This document shows, piece by piece, positions 1 to 11,700 of a stretch of 64,000 bases of DNA. The translations under genes and the position numbers were made by a program. The DNA is from Linnemannia hyalina (taxonomy: Eukaryota > Mortierellomycota > Mortierellomycetes > Mortierellales > Mortierellaceae), in NCBI GenBank assembly GCA_019671135.1, contig JAHRHY010000012.1:806001-870000 (forward strand). Reading direction: 5' to 3'. Numbering within the stretch: position 1 is the stretch's first letter; every line of letters starts with the position of its first letter. The notes beneath the pieces were generated by a model. It did no database searches and was not told where the DNA came from. It saw only the letters and a list, made by a program, of their open reading frames with translations.

Positions 1-2149
1 GAGTGTTAGGAATATACAAACAGCTTGCTTTAAGAAATGAATTTGAGTGTACTTACTGGTGACAACAAGTGCGATGAAGACTGGAGCAACGACCATCTGG
101 ACCATTGTGGCGCCTTGACACCAACCATTGTACAGGTTGCTTCCATCGCCTGGGCTGGTTGCGTTGACTTCGACCGGCGTGCCATCTGACTGCGAGCCGA
201 TGAGGGTATCATTGTCCTCCTTGAGATCAACCACAGGGAGGGTCAATGTCAACAAGAAGACAATAGGGATCGACGCAACAGCAAGGATCTTCATGAAAAC
301 CGACTTGTCCTTCCATCCCATCAACGTAGGAAAATAAACTGGCTTGATCCAGTCGTTCAAGAAGAGTGCAGCCCAATGCCGCTTCCTCACACCACCCAAC
401 GTGTTGGCGTCAGGGGCACTCTGGAAGACAGGACTCCGTGGACGGTTGATAGGGTCACCCATGTCAGGAAGAATTAGGGAATGGTGGAGCATGACTTGTC
501 GGAGTTGAGCATAGCTTGGGTCCTGGCTCGGGCCATCGTATAATGGCGATGGCATGGGGCTCTTGGCACTGCTCCTCCGACTTCCTTTGGAAGAAGGCGG
601 TCCAGCGGACGAAAGTGGTCCAGCGGACGAAGGATGAAGACTTGCGGCCAAGTAACCAGGATCGACCACGATCGCAGGACACTTTGATTTAGACTTGAAG
701 CTTGAAGAGGGCTTGGTGCATGTGCTCAAAGGGGCCACGGCGGGAGATTGGTCAATAAGGCTCAGAACGATGTTGACGTGCTGGGTGTGTTCGGTACTCG
801 TTGTGTCTGGTTGGTGACGAAGTGTGTCGATATGAGCACCGTCCTCGCTGTGCTCTGACCCCGTCTCGCTGTCAGTGTGTAGCCGAGATTCCTGTCGTTG
901 TTTCTTCCAGTTGCCAAACACGACAAGGGCAACATAAACGACATAGGCAGCTATGAGGATGATGCTCTGGACGAATGTGATCTTACGGTCGAGAACCATG
1001 TAAAGAATGAACAAGATGCAGCCAGTGAAGAAGGTCATGTCGCGTAAGAATGGGCCCTTGCTCACTTTGAATGGCTTGACGATCGCCATTGAGCCAATCA
1101 CGATTGACGTGATGAAGGACGAGGCGCCTAAGGTGGGAGTAAATCGATCGTAGGTTAGGCGTAACCCCTCTTGAAAGATATATAGCCAAGTGACAATAAA
1201 GGGGATGAGCAACCTACCAACTATTTCGCCGACTGCCAAGGTTCCGCTTCCAGCACCAACGGCGGAGAATGTGCTAAAGATGTCTGGAGACGCGTTGCCG
1301 AAGGCGAGGAAAGTAACTCCGGCCTGGAGCGAAGAAAGTGAAAGTAAGAGAGAAGTGGTCAGTCAATGTGTAAATAAGGGAGCTCAAACGCGTTTGTCCT
1401 TACGATCATTGTTAGCACGCCGATTTACCATGCTCTCTGACAAATGCAACTTCTTGGATATTGTGTTGAGATTAGGGCCTGATGAACAAGCAAGGGTTGA
1501 AGGGGTTAGATGAAAACGTGATAAGAGCATAGGTCGCGAGCTGAGTCGTGGATGTCCATGTGACCTTACAGAAGAAATCAGAGGCGGCCACTCCGATCAA
1601 CGCAAAAAGGAAAATCATCCACGCGCCCTATGTTATAAAACGAAAAGTGTGAGATATTGTAGACAGAGCGATAAGAAGGAGAGCGGTCACCACTTGAAAG
1701 TTATACAATATTATTCTCACCATGATGACCAAGGCGACTGCGTGCATATGGTCCAGGTTGCAGAAATAAAGATGCAAGTAGTTGATCAAGCCAGCTTGAT
1801 GGTCACCACAGAACTCGTCGACGTATGCGCACCTGTCAGTGTTATCCCACACATCTCCACACTGTTACATTTGAGAAAATAGGAGATAAATGGTTAGGGT
1901 TGCATTCGCTACGGCCACCATTTTGAGGTAATTAGAGGAGAGACATGGGCAGGACAGAGCTATGCTGATGAGAGACGGTTGTGAGGTATGTACCATGTCG
2001 TCATCCGGATCATCTCGCTTAAACAGATGAGAGCCATGGGGTATTAAGGACGATCGAATATGATACTTGGGCCACAATTGTACAATCACTTGTGTGAACG
2101 AGAAGATCGCCATGAGCGCGTAAAAGCGCTTTGCACCGATTGAAGTCAT
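1..2149 (-). CDS. Na+/Ca2+ exchanger, NCLX/NCKX6-like, 5' part only
   Basis: This is a cation/Ca2+ exchanger of the NCLX/NCKX6 (yeast YDL206W/Ecm27-like) group, which exchanges Ca2+ for a monovalent cation across an organelle or plasma membrane. Exons join in frame at 2149-1994, 1861-1721, 1627-1570, 1478-1429, 1323-1218 and 1127-57; a donor GTAAGT at 56 starts an intron that leaves the window, so at least 527 residues are seen and the C-terminal half is missing. Residue 1 begins a hydrophobic signal-anchor stretch. A Cys-rich lumenal stretch (CAYVDEFCGD) and the first alpha repeat with the signature VTFLAFGNASPDIFS follow. A Ser/Pro-rich cytosolic loop then leads to a membrane segment containing LTLPVVD, as in NCLX. 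The family is recognised from the alpha-repeat motif and the order of segments. The ion specificity and the membrane are inferred. Confidence 0.85.
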
Positions 2150-3468
2150 TAGAGGTCGAGTATGAGAGATTAATGGAATGCGATCGGAAGGGTATAAGGA
2201 GGAACCGCAAAGGAATAAGGAGAGGAATGAAGGAGCCCCGGGGTATCTAGAAGGGTGTGATGGAAAGGGGGGATGAAAAGAAGGGAGGGTCCAGAAAAAA
2301 ACAAACAAGAAAGAAAGAAGAAATCGGCTGGTAGAAAGAGTGGTTTTATGTGTTTGAGGGCGGTGCGAGTGGTTTTAGTCTCTGCTCGGCTCTTCTGGGG
2401 GTTAATGGCGGGGCTGGTGGCTGCAGTCCTCTGTGAGCCCTGTCCCTCTCATTATAGGGCTGCAGAGAGAGACAGGAACAAAGTTGATGCACCAAGGTGT
2501 GAGTCCACCAATTGTCTTAATTGTCTTTGGGTTGATGTCATTTTGGGTGTCTTTTTCGCAACAGAGCTGGTTGCTCATCCCGGTCATCAACGCTGCTGCC
2601 ATCTCACTTCTCTTCACGCTTGCCGATTGTTCGTTCCTAAAACTTTTACACGCATACTAGGTCACTGTTCATGTCACGAATGGGGTGGTACTGAAACATG
2701 GCGTTTAGATGAACTGGGTAAACGGATCAAGAGCAAAAAAGAAAGATGTTCCTGGTGAACGTCGGGTTAGAAAGAGTGAAGGGAGGAGTCTAATAAAAGT
2801 TCTTATGCAGTGCATCCTGTTATTTTACAATGTTCCTGCCTAAATATGGCAAAAGTTGAGCGCACGCCAAGTTTTTTCCTTGTTGAATTATCCTTGAGCT
2901 GCATGGGCATCAACGTTGATCCGTATTGCACCCACAGGGGGAACAAAGTCCGCAACGTAATGTCCAATTCAAGGACAGAAGCGAGCCATGTCAGCTGGAT
3001 CACTTTTTGACCCGTTTAGGACCTAAGCTCCCCCCGCGTGATATCCACAACGGCCATTCAGAGAGGTACCACCACATTCAATTAGAAGTAGACATTATTC
3101 ACTCGGCGCATCGGGCGATCTTTTGGCCTGGTGCACGTTGTGTGGCTTTGTTCCTACAGTACCAAGATTGATTGGCAGTGAAAGTGTCAACACCAATGGC
3201 GTTTCTTGGCCCCAGCTGGCCCCTGTCTCCGTCCTCGGACTTTAAGCAGTTTTAGCACTCACCGCCATCAGCAGCCACCAGGGTTCTCGTGGGCTCATAC
3301 TTTTAGATAGTGTGGCATCCCTTGCTTTCACTACTGCTTCACTCCCCCTTCCTTTTTCCACTCTTTCTACCCATACTGCTCAGCACACAACACTACACCC
3401 TTCACCTTCATCCCCACCCCCATATCGACCGACATAACGCCAGCACATCAGGCAGAACTACAATCAAA
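2150..3468. other. Intergenic region, no supported gene
   Basis: This stretch holds the 5' leader of the exchanger gene and the promoter of the small membrane protein starting at 3469. A 161-codon open frame (2273-2758, +) and overlapping frames on both strands show no recognisable domain, no convincing start context and no splice logic. Positions 3320-3440 are C/T-rich, as is usual just upstream of start codons in this window. Confidence 0.5.
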
Positions 3469-3885
3469 ATGGCGAACCAAAAGACAATCCACAGCCGCAG
3501 AAGGTTCCTGGAAAAGTACGGCAGTGGTCCCCGGTCATACTTCAGGAGGGAAGGCGACATTGTCATGGGCGTCCTTACCATTTTACTTGTCGGTGCTGGT
3601 GCCTTTTGTCTCTCAGACTCCTCTCTCGGTATTGGATATTTTTTCCTCTTGGTTTTCATTTCTCTGCTCATCTCCTTCGTCGCCACATATATTATCCCTT
3701 CGTCTGTTTTCGACCGCTTTTGTGGTCGAAATTTATCCCTTCGATTGATTCTGCGAGCAGGGTCCTCTCCATATTTACAAAAAAAACACAGAGAGCACCC
3801 ACTCCGTCACATAAAAAAAGAGGAACCACCACGAGAGGAACTTCCATATCAACTTATCTTCCTATCACTTTTCCTTCACTTTTAA
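3469..3885 (+). CDS. Small two-segment membrane protein, unknown
   Basis: I do not recognise this family. The start is chosen at ATG 3469, which follows a pyrimidine-rich leader and an A-rich context (CAATCAAAATGG). It gives 138 residues: a basic N-terminus (HSRRRF, about residues 8-13), then two adjacent hydrophobic segments at about residues 33-50 and 53-72, then a basic tail. The open frame extends upstream to 3310, but the upstream residues are low-complexity Leu/Pro/His. An intron near the 3' end cannot be excluded, because the last 30 residues look like untranslated sequence. The role is unknown. Confidence 0.4.
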   Translation: MANQKTIHSRRRFLEKYGSGPRSYFRREGDIVMGVLTILLVGAGAFCLSDSSLGIGYFFLLVFISLLISFVATYIIPSSVFDRFCGRNLSLRLILRAGSSPYLQKKHREHPLRHIKKEEPPREELPYQLIFLSLFLHF

Positions 3886-4029
3886 ACGTCAGCGAGATGG
3901 ACAGGCAGAACAATAAGTGTGGATAAAATAGTCTCAGAGCCGAGCCTTCATAAAAGATAATGTTGTCAAAACCCTTGGACAATTCAGACGCCTCTCACTC
4001 AAAATAAGAGTTTGAATCAACCTCCATAA

Positions 4030-4561
4030 ATGAAATTGACTCCAAGACAGAAAGGAAAAAAAGAAGAGCGCTGGATCAAGGCGACAGACGGAGTGAAGAA
4101 AGATCAGACCAAGAGATGCGAAGTCAACTTATCATCGATGTTTTTTGCGTTGGTGAACGCGCTGAGTTTCCATGAAACGGCGCAGTTCGTTGCAAAGTCG
4201 GCCTGACGTCATATGTCTAACCACGCAACAACACCGACACAGCAGACTTCATCCGGCCCAGAGCGAGCAACCGACGACGATGACGCGGGCATGTCTACTC
4301 ACACAACAACATCTACACAGCAGGCTTCATGCAGTCCAAAACGAGCAGTTGACGTCGAGGATGAGGACATCGCCGACACTGCTTCCTCTAACAAACGCCT
4401 CCGACCCCTCCAGCTCCGGCTCGTCGACTCTCGTTGAAGACATACAGCGATTGCTGGCGACACAGCCATCCCAGATTAGGTTCGACGAGAGTCCTCGTGA
4501 TCTCCTTATTGCCTCTCCGCCCTCAAGATTCTATCTTGCCTTTCTCTTTATCGTGCTCTAA
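4030..4561 (+). pseudogene. Decayed copy of the XPG-N part of the XPG-Fanzor gene
   Basis: Read in one frame from ATG 4030, this resembles the start of the protein encoded at 8714. WIKATDG matches WIKEASDG, and MFFALVNALSFHETAQF matches MFFALLNSRAFYGTVSI. The frame is cut by TGA at 4204-4206, exactly where the intact copy has CGA (…QARLH versus …SA*RH). It then runs open to 4437. After a frame change it resumes with SSTLVEDIQRLLATQPSQIRF, the counterpart of NLMTQVQHLLQGGPAQIFL. Nothing after the first exon equivalent is detectable: no XPG-I, RuvC or zinc ribbon. The first residues (MKLTPRQKGK) differ from the intact MGISVLPS. It is a truncated, disabled paralogue about 4.5 kb upstream of the intact gene and in the same orientation. 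Confidence 0.7.
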
Positions 4562-4941
4562 AGATAACAAATCAACGCGTAATGTCTCAACACGACGCAT
4601 CTATTGCCTCTATCGCACTTGATTTTTAGAAATGCTCCGATCTCTCATCACTTTCCCTCAATGCAAGTAATACTTGGATATCGTAGGTAACCATAATTTT
4701 CTCAGCTCTCATGTTCACTTCCTCTTCCCACTTTCTGCTCTTTCCACCCCTTCAACTGCAACACGGTCAACGATCGCCTCCATTTTGACTATTTCTATCC
4801 ACATCCCTTCACGCACCAGTATCACCACCCGAGTCTGTCTCTTCAACGCAATCCCGCTGCTTTAGCCTCACCCCACACATCCTTCTCCTCCAGTCACTGC
4901 CACCCCAGCAAAACCATCGCAAGTTACCACCAACACCCACC
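4562..4941. other. Promoter and leader of the LDAF1-like gene
   Basis: No gene is visible. The second half is C/T-rich with runs of CCACC/CATCC, ending in CACCCACCATGG at the start codon. Confidence 0.45.
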
Positions 4942-5621
4942 ATGGCCACAACGAACATCGAGCGACAAGTCGACCAAGCCCGAGACGCCACCCATGAAAC
5001 CCCCCAGATCGTCGCCAGCAAAGCTCAATCGGCACTGGAGTCTGTCAACCAGATGGGTATAGTCCAGCACTATGTTTTCCCTCCCGCGGGATACCTCAAG
5101 AATCTATATGTCCAAGCTCCCACCAGTGTCAAGATTGGGGTCGTTGGGTTTGGAGCCATGTCGGCTTTTCCTTTGGGCTGCTTCATGGGCTTCATGGGGT
5201 TTGTCACCCTTGGGTCCTTGGTCGTTGGAGGGATTGGATTTACCATTGTTGAAGTGAGATATGTTTCTTTGGCACAATGACAATGATAATACGCACTCGA
5301 ATACCAAAGCCTGATAGACGAAACTGATCCGAAACTCCCTACCCTAACCCATTATCATCTACATGTGCCAATCATCACCTTATCTCTGTTTAGGTAGGAT
5401 TCGCAATTTTCAGCTTGGTTTTCCTGCTCCCAGCTTTGGGAGTCTCGCTGCTGGTTGCCTGCGGCGTCGGGTTGGTCAGCATGGTCGCCTATGTCGGGTA
5501 CCTCCTTTCCTGTGCAGTCCTAAGTATGATCTGGGGACATGGTGACTTGCGCAAGGCTAAGCGACAGATCCGGGAGGCCAAGCAGAGGGCTAATAAGGGC
5601 TGTCGACGAGCCAACGGCTAA
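4942..5621 (+). CDS. Promethin/LDAF1-like lipid-droplet membrane protein
   Basis: Two exons (4942-5253 and 5394-5621, phase 0; donor GTGAGA, acceptor TTTAG) give 179 residues. A polar N-terminus (MATTNIERQVDQARD) is followed by four closely spaced hydrophobic stretches rich in Gly, Val and Leu, about residues 68-80, 83-103, 104-122 and 124-144. A basic coiled tail follows (KAKRQIREAKQRANKG). This size and double-hairpin layout is that of promethin/LDAF1 (fungal Ldo16/45-related) proteins, which sit with seipin at ER sites of lipid-droplet formation. The assignment rests on architecture, not on a diagnostic motif. A four-helix membrane protein of another family is possible. Confidence 0.55.
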
Positions 5622-6953
5622 TAGAGTCGAACAATCACGAGGGACCATCGCACTAAACAATGGAACCAGGCCTCGCTTATGATAAGGACTGATTGATCTC
5701 AACAACCCCTTGAGGAATAGAGAGCGTCTTTTTTTTTTTCTTTTTTTCTTGAACTCGCCAACGCTTAAAACACTGTGGACAGTCATTCTTTTTTTTGGTT
5801 TTAGCCTTTTGAAAAGCTCTTTGTCTCCACAAGCATCTTATAATTCTTTCACTTCCTCATAAAGCAAAAAAATAAAAATCAATACACGGACGCGGTGGTC
5901 ACAACCAGCCAACGTTCACGGACACCCATCGTTAACTTGCATTATTTTTTATCGAAATGTAGTTCAAAACAAGCCAATCGGTATTGTGGGCGATGGGGAA
6001 GGGAGGTCGCACGAGTGCGGTTGCAGACAAGCAAGGGTAGCGAATGGCTGAAGGGCCGGGCTCACATAAACCACATCACCAGAAAAAGCAAAGCAAGACG
6101 AAAGGGTCAGCTTTCTGCCATGTAGATATCTCTTCAACGTCTTAGCACGGTTCGTATATAACATACCCTTCTGAAGCTGCTGCTTTACGGGCGCGTAGGT
6201 AATCGACTCACCCAATCCTTCCGAAGGCGTGGCCTTGCTCCAATTCACGCCCTTGGTGGAAACGTGCTCGCTGCGCGACCAGGTGGGCATAGTACTCCGC
6301 AGAAACCATAGAGACGGATCGAGTGCATCGAGCATACAGGTAGCATAGTCTGTAGGTTAGAGTCTGGAGACCGTCCGATGTAAATCAGCTCCCATCGCAG
6401 AGAACGTTGTGGAGGGCAGGTCTCGAAGTTCCAGTCAGACCCGCTTGCTACTGGAAGTAAAATCAAATTGGAATGGATGAACAATGCCAGTGTAGACCAC
6501 AGTTCCGGGTGGACAGTTTCCCGATCGATCGGCCTGGCCCTTCTGCATTAGAAAGAAGAGATTGTGATGGCGCTTCTGGACTACGACAGACGTGATCTTG
6601 GTGCAATGGTCAGACAGGACTTGGAAGAATGTGTATTGCTTTTGTTATATTTTATTATGAAGGAAAAGGAAGGAATAAGAAGAGTGTGCAGAAGTAAGGC
6701 AGGGGACAGATGTAAGTGAGTTATTGCAGACTGGGGAACAAGACAGGGGAACAAGGGGTTTATTTATGCTAAGGGCCGAATGAACAGAAGGAACCAAGGC
6801 GGCGCTTGGACATTGGACGGGGCTTGGATGTTGGACCGAGGCTTAGGACATTAGACGGGGCTTGGGGTTTGGGATCTTGAATGGTCAGCTGGCGAAAGTC
6901 ACGTGACGAGAAATCAGAAATCCATGGCGCGTTCAACGGAACTAGGACAAAGC
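5622..6953. other. Intergenic region, no supported gene
   Basis: The first part is the 3' UTR of the LDAF1-like gene, with T-runs at 5729-5750 and a late AATAAAAATC (5870-5880) that could serve for polyadenylation. From 5900 to 6953 only short unrelated open frames occur on both strands. None has a recognisable motif. Confidence 0.45.
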
Positions 6954-7537
6954 CTATTTTCGCATAACCTGGACAACCTGGGGCCTGGCAGCCTTGGGGC
7001 AAAAGTGGCACTTGGGAGCATACATAACTTGTAGCTTCTTGGAAGCCGACCGAATGGCATCCACTTCGACTTGGTGGGCTTGCACAAACTGACCCTCCGA
7101 GACTCTGTTGAGGTAGAGTAATATCCTCTCAGGCTTTTTCTTGGTCCTGCAAAAGATGCAAAGAATTGCCGAAAACAGAGGTGAACGGTAGGTGAGTACG
7201 AATTCGAAGCCCATCCAACAGAATTCGACACTTTCTCAGATATACTTACGAAGCAAAGATTGCTCTCGCAAGCTCGACGACCATAAGTGTCCTCGAGGTC
7301 TGCGATAGTTTCTAGGCGCGCTCCTTGGGTTCGGATAGAGGTTGCATACTTGGCGTCGCGGGACGAAGGATGGTTAGTAATGACTAGGGCGGGCAGAATA
7401 CGCCCGCTCAGTGCGCCCATCACGTTTGAGCAGCACAATCTGGTTAATGATCCGTCTGTTGATTGGGGGCTGACATCGGGAGGTGATGGTGACATCTTGA
7501 TGGTGGATGTTGATGTTGGGGAGTGTTTCGAGCTCAA
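6954..7537 (-). pseudogene. Possible broken two-exon gene, unknown
   Basis: An upstream open frame starting near 7537 or at the Met at 7495 ends with YGRRACESNLCF at a good donor (TTC|GTAAGTATATC, near 7250). A downstream open frame contains KPERILLYLNRVSEGQ and VMYAPKCHFCPKAA and stops at 6954. Its only nearby acceptor is TTTGCAG|GACC, near 7148. Both pieces look protein-like, including a CxxC pair, but the donor and acceptor leave the second piece out of frame. Either an exon is missed or the gene has a small indel. I do not recognise the family and give no function. Confidence 0.25.
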
Positions 7538-7899
7538 AGAAATTTGCGGACGTTGCAGACTTGGCCTAGATTGGCGTCGTGACGAGTTCAGTCAGCTTGA
7601 TAAAGGCGGATATGGTTGACGCTATTGTTCCAGGAGAGTGTAGAGTGATGAGTGTGCAAATGTGTGGTTGACTTAAGGTTCGTTATTTGTTTACTGTGTG
7701 TACTTTTGTATATGGGCGAGAGATAATAGGGGCTCAAAGGGCCAACAAGAGAAGCAGAGATACAATGAGAGAGGCAAAACGAGAATATGGTTTGCGATGT
7801 TGACCATCACCCAAGGTACGAATAAAACAGGCCTTTTTTTTTGTTTTTTTTGAAGCAAAACCATAGCCCTGCCATTTCCACAATAAACTCTTGGGTTAT

Positions 7900-8300
7900 T
7901 GTTTTGGTGACTTCATGCTGCATGGTGTGGAAACAAAGAGAGAGAGAGAGGCAAAAGGAAAAAAGAAAGGGACAATGAGAGAACAAAAGGTGTTTGTGAT
8001 GGTGACCATCATCCACGGTATGCATGAAGCAGGTTATTGTGGAAATGGTTTCTTGCTGTATGATATGGAAACAAAGAGGGAGAGAGAGAGAGGCGAAAGG
8101 AAAAAAGAAAGGGACAATGAGAGAACCAAAAAGAGACATGAAAGAGACATGAAAGAGATATGAAAGAGACAAAAGGTGTTTGTGATGGTGACCATCATCC
8201 ACGGTATGCATGAAGCAGGTTATTGTGGAAACGGTTTCTTGCTGTATGATATGGATCCACGGTATGCATGAAGCAAGTTATCGTGGAAATGTCAGGTTAT
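7900..8300. repeat. Imperfect tandem repeat block upstream of the XPG-Fanzor gene
   Basis: Two modules recur. One is GGTGTTTGTGATGGTGACCA followed by a CATCCACGGTATGCATGAAG segment and GGTTTCTTGCTGTATGATAT; it appears from about 7988 and again from about 8173, with a partial third run at about 8252. The other is an AG-rich tract (GGAAACAAAGAGAGAGAG ... GGGACAATGAGAGAAC) at about 7927-7984 and 8066-8124. Three copies of a GAAAGAGACAT-like 11-mer sit between them (8139-8170). The block ends about 400 bp before the start codon at 8714. Confidence 0.75.
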
Positions 8301-8713
8301 TTTTGGGCTTTTGTTTTGGCGATTTGTTCCTGAATGGTATAGATTATATCGCTTGTGTGTGTTGAGTGATAGTGGTCTCGACATGTAAGCCTTTGTCCTT
8401 TCCACTGCCCACTTTTCCTATAAAATCCCGCTTCCATTTTCCTTCTTCCCTCTTTCTTTCTTCCTCTCTAACCACACTCTCCTCAGCACACCTCACATCT
8501 CACACTCTCCTCCACATCCACCTATTCCTCCACATCCACCTACATACTACTTTACATATATCTTCGCCACACCCTTTCGAAGCAACCCACAACAGCCATT
8601 CTGTAAGGCCGATGCTGGATGTGATTGCGAACCGTACTCATTATACCCTTTCACAACTTATCAAGCAAGAAGACTCACACTAGCTCTCACACTTTTCTTA
8701 ACATAGTTCAAGA

Positions 8714-11700
8714 ATGGGAATCAGTGTCCTTCCTTCATGGATCAAGGAGGCCTCCGACGGAACCGAGGAAGATCTCACCCAAAAAACATGCCATGTGGAC
8801 TTTCCGGCGATGTTTTTCGCCCTGTTGAACTCGCGTGCATTTTACGGAACCGTCAGCATCGAAGCCAGGCAGGCCCGACTGCACTACTCACTAAAAACAA
8901 CTGTCGCTACCAACGTACCAGGCGAACAAAAACATCCACATTCGCCATCTGGGTCTGAGGGGACCGAGTCGGGGAGTCCATCCATCAAACATGCTCGCCT
9001 CACATTGGGAGCTCCCTCAGGCACAAGTACATCGACCGGTCCTGCGTTTGTTGCGATCCCTCCTGGCTCGGTTCCGACAAACCTTATGACACAGGTCCAA
9101 CATCTACTGCAAGGAGGACCAGCTCAGATCTTTCTCGACAGCAATGGTACTCTCACAACAACACGTACCGAAAACAAAGGCATTGTAAGTACATTCGATT
9201 TTCAAATACAACCGGCAAAGATAAAGCTGCTGTAAGAAATATACCTAATACTATCTCATCGCTTTGTGTTTTCAATAGGACTATGGCCACATAGGCCAGG
9301 TTATTCACGACATCCTCATGAAAAAAGTCTCACAGGGGCGCACAACAATCCATGCCGACGGTCCCCGTTCGGTCGAGAAAGAGCACGCCCATCAGAAACG
9401 GGACCGTGATCTAACAACGCGGATGAGGAAACTCATGGAGGACTACGACGAAGACAAGATCAAAGGGACGAAACGGCTATACCGGCGTCTAAAGTCTGTT
9501 TATCGGGCACCACCCGATGCCGCGAGACAAGTGCTGGATGCTCTTCAGAATCTGGGGTGGACAATATGTCGCTGCCCCCACCAAGCCGACTGCTGTATTG
9601 CCCGTTGTCTCAATAATGCCGTCAAGCCGGAGGATGTACGAATCATCACCAAAGACTCTGACCTGTTGGTCTATGAGGCCTCTACATCGATCACTATTCC
9701 TGTCGGCAGTCAGTGGAAAACATTCCAGAAGCAGGACCTTATGGATCGACACCAGCTCCCCACTCCAGCCCACCTTCTTCTTCTTGGTATTTTAACAACA
9801 AACGACTATACCGACGGCGTTCCTTACTATGGCTTGGTGTCGAACGCTGACATTGTTCGGACGTTTACATTGGACGGACTCGACGGATTGAGCGACCAGG
9901 AGCGACTTGGACAATTCAAACACCACGTCATTCAGTACTTGAAGATTGTATACGACAGCGCCGACAAGCTCCAGAAGATCGCAGAGGAGTCCTACCTCCA
10001 ATATGGGAAACACATGCAACTGTATAAGAAACACGCCAAAAGGTCCTTGAACAGGGTCGAGATGACTCAGTACCAGAAGAACGTAAAAGACAGCCAGTTC
10101 GATCATGCCCTTCAGGCGTTCGTGATGTGCACCGAGCATCCTTTACCTATGGGTGGGACCGAAACGACTTCCAGCACACCCGATATCCACAGCCTTGTCA
10201 CGACTATCATTCAGGAAGTTGAGATGAAAAAGGCGAAGACCAACTGGGAGCGTTTCTCAAGGAGCCAAACATCACATACAGGACCATCAGCGCCCACACC
10301 TATTATCGACCAAGCACCTCCATTCTACAAAAAGAGTAGAAAACAAGAAATGCGCCATGGCTCACGCGCCCGGTCAAGGAGAAGGCAGAAATGGCAGAGG
10401 ACAAAGTAAGAACTTTTTAGCGTCATCTTCAGTTATATCCAGCCACTTGTATTGACTTCTATTGCTTCTGTACTAATATTATTCTTCATAACATTGGCGC
10501 GTTTATTTCTAGATTCCGATCCCGGACGGATCAAACAGATCGATACGTACCCCAAACGGTCAACCTCGAGAACGCCAGCCCCGTCGAGGACATAGAATTG
10601 TCTGGTCTGAAACCATCAACCCCTCGACCATACAAGCCAAAGGATCCCACTACCACCAACGAACAAGCTGCCACTGCCCCTGTAGCCAAGAAAAAGAAGA
10701 AGAAGAAGCATCTTGACTATCACCAGGACAAGCCTGGTTATGCTGCTCTGAAGAAGTCATTCAAGTCTGTTTTCGCCACTGTCACTCTTACCACTGGATC
10801 AGTCAAGGGGTGCCTGAAACGAGCTACCGATCTCACCCCAGCGAACGTCGACATGGTTGCTCAGAGACTTGATATGGCTGTGTCTATCGTCAATACTGCC
10901 AAGCATTTTGTCTACAAGATGCTCGAAATGCGGATCCTTGGAGAGCTACTCTCTAGTTCGCCGCCGACGTCCTTTCTGGAGGATATTCTGGATTCAGACT
11001 GGGCAGAGATTGTTATTGGGAATCTGTTGTCGTTTGTTCTCCGAGATTCGACAAAAGCACTAGGACCTACAGCCAACAAGCCAAAGTCGAAGGAAGCACA
11101 GGCGGAGGCAGTGTCGATTTTTGCGGCCTTCAAGGGGTTCCATCCGGGATTCAAGGCTGTTAACCCATCCAGCATACCCCTCGGTGTTGTCATCGATGAT
11201 CTGGCGCCCAAGATCTGTTTGGCTATGAAGTTGCATTACAAGAAGCTCCCACAGACTATACGCACAAAGGTACTAATCGCCCAATTCGTTGATGAAGCGC
11301 CATTGATAATTGGAGAGAGTGTATTGCATATTCTAATACTGTGCCTTTTTTTCTTTTTGCAATAAAATAGATGGAGAAGCTGGAGTTCGATCCCGCCCTA
11401 CTTCCAAAAGTCGAACAGGAGGATGAAGACAAACCTGGTGATGACGGCACTACTCTAGACGATGACGGTACTATTCTAGACGATGATGCCGATGATGAGA
11501 ACCCCAGGAAAAAGTCGAAAAAAATTGTCTATCAGCCTGGACACATCCGATCATGCTGGAACTATCTCATGGCACTTCCAGCGGCAAACCGACCACGTTT
11601 CTGTACCCAGTCCAAGATGGCAGACAGCTTTATCGACATTAGGGAGGAGGGACTGATGCGTATCCTTTGGGGAAGAGATGCAGGTCAAGTCGGATTGATT

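Noticed and set aside
2273..2758. 161-codon plus-strand frame upstream of the exchanger gene
   Set aside because: Low-complexity basic start, random Cys/Trp pattern, no domain, and it overlaps the 5' leader of a supported gene on the other strand.
3310..3468. Upstream extension of the small membrane protein
   Set aside because: The added residues are Leu/His/Pro low complexity from a pyrimidine-rich leader. ATG 3469 has the better context.
7900..8300. CRISPR-like array
   Set aside because: Units are long, uneven and lack similar-sized unique spacers. This is a eukaryotic minisatellite-type repeat.
9318..10409. A stand-alone XPG-I gene ending at the TAA at 10407
   Set aside because: The stop lies inside GTAAGA, a good donor. 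Using it as a splice site keeps the frame through 10513-11269 and onward, so the fused model explains the sequence better.
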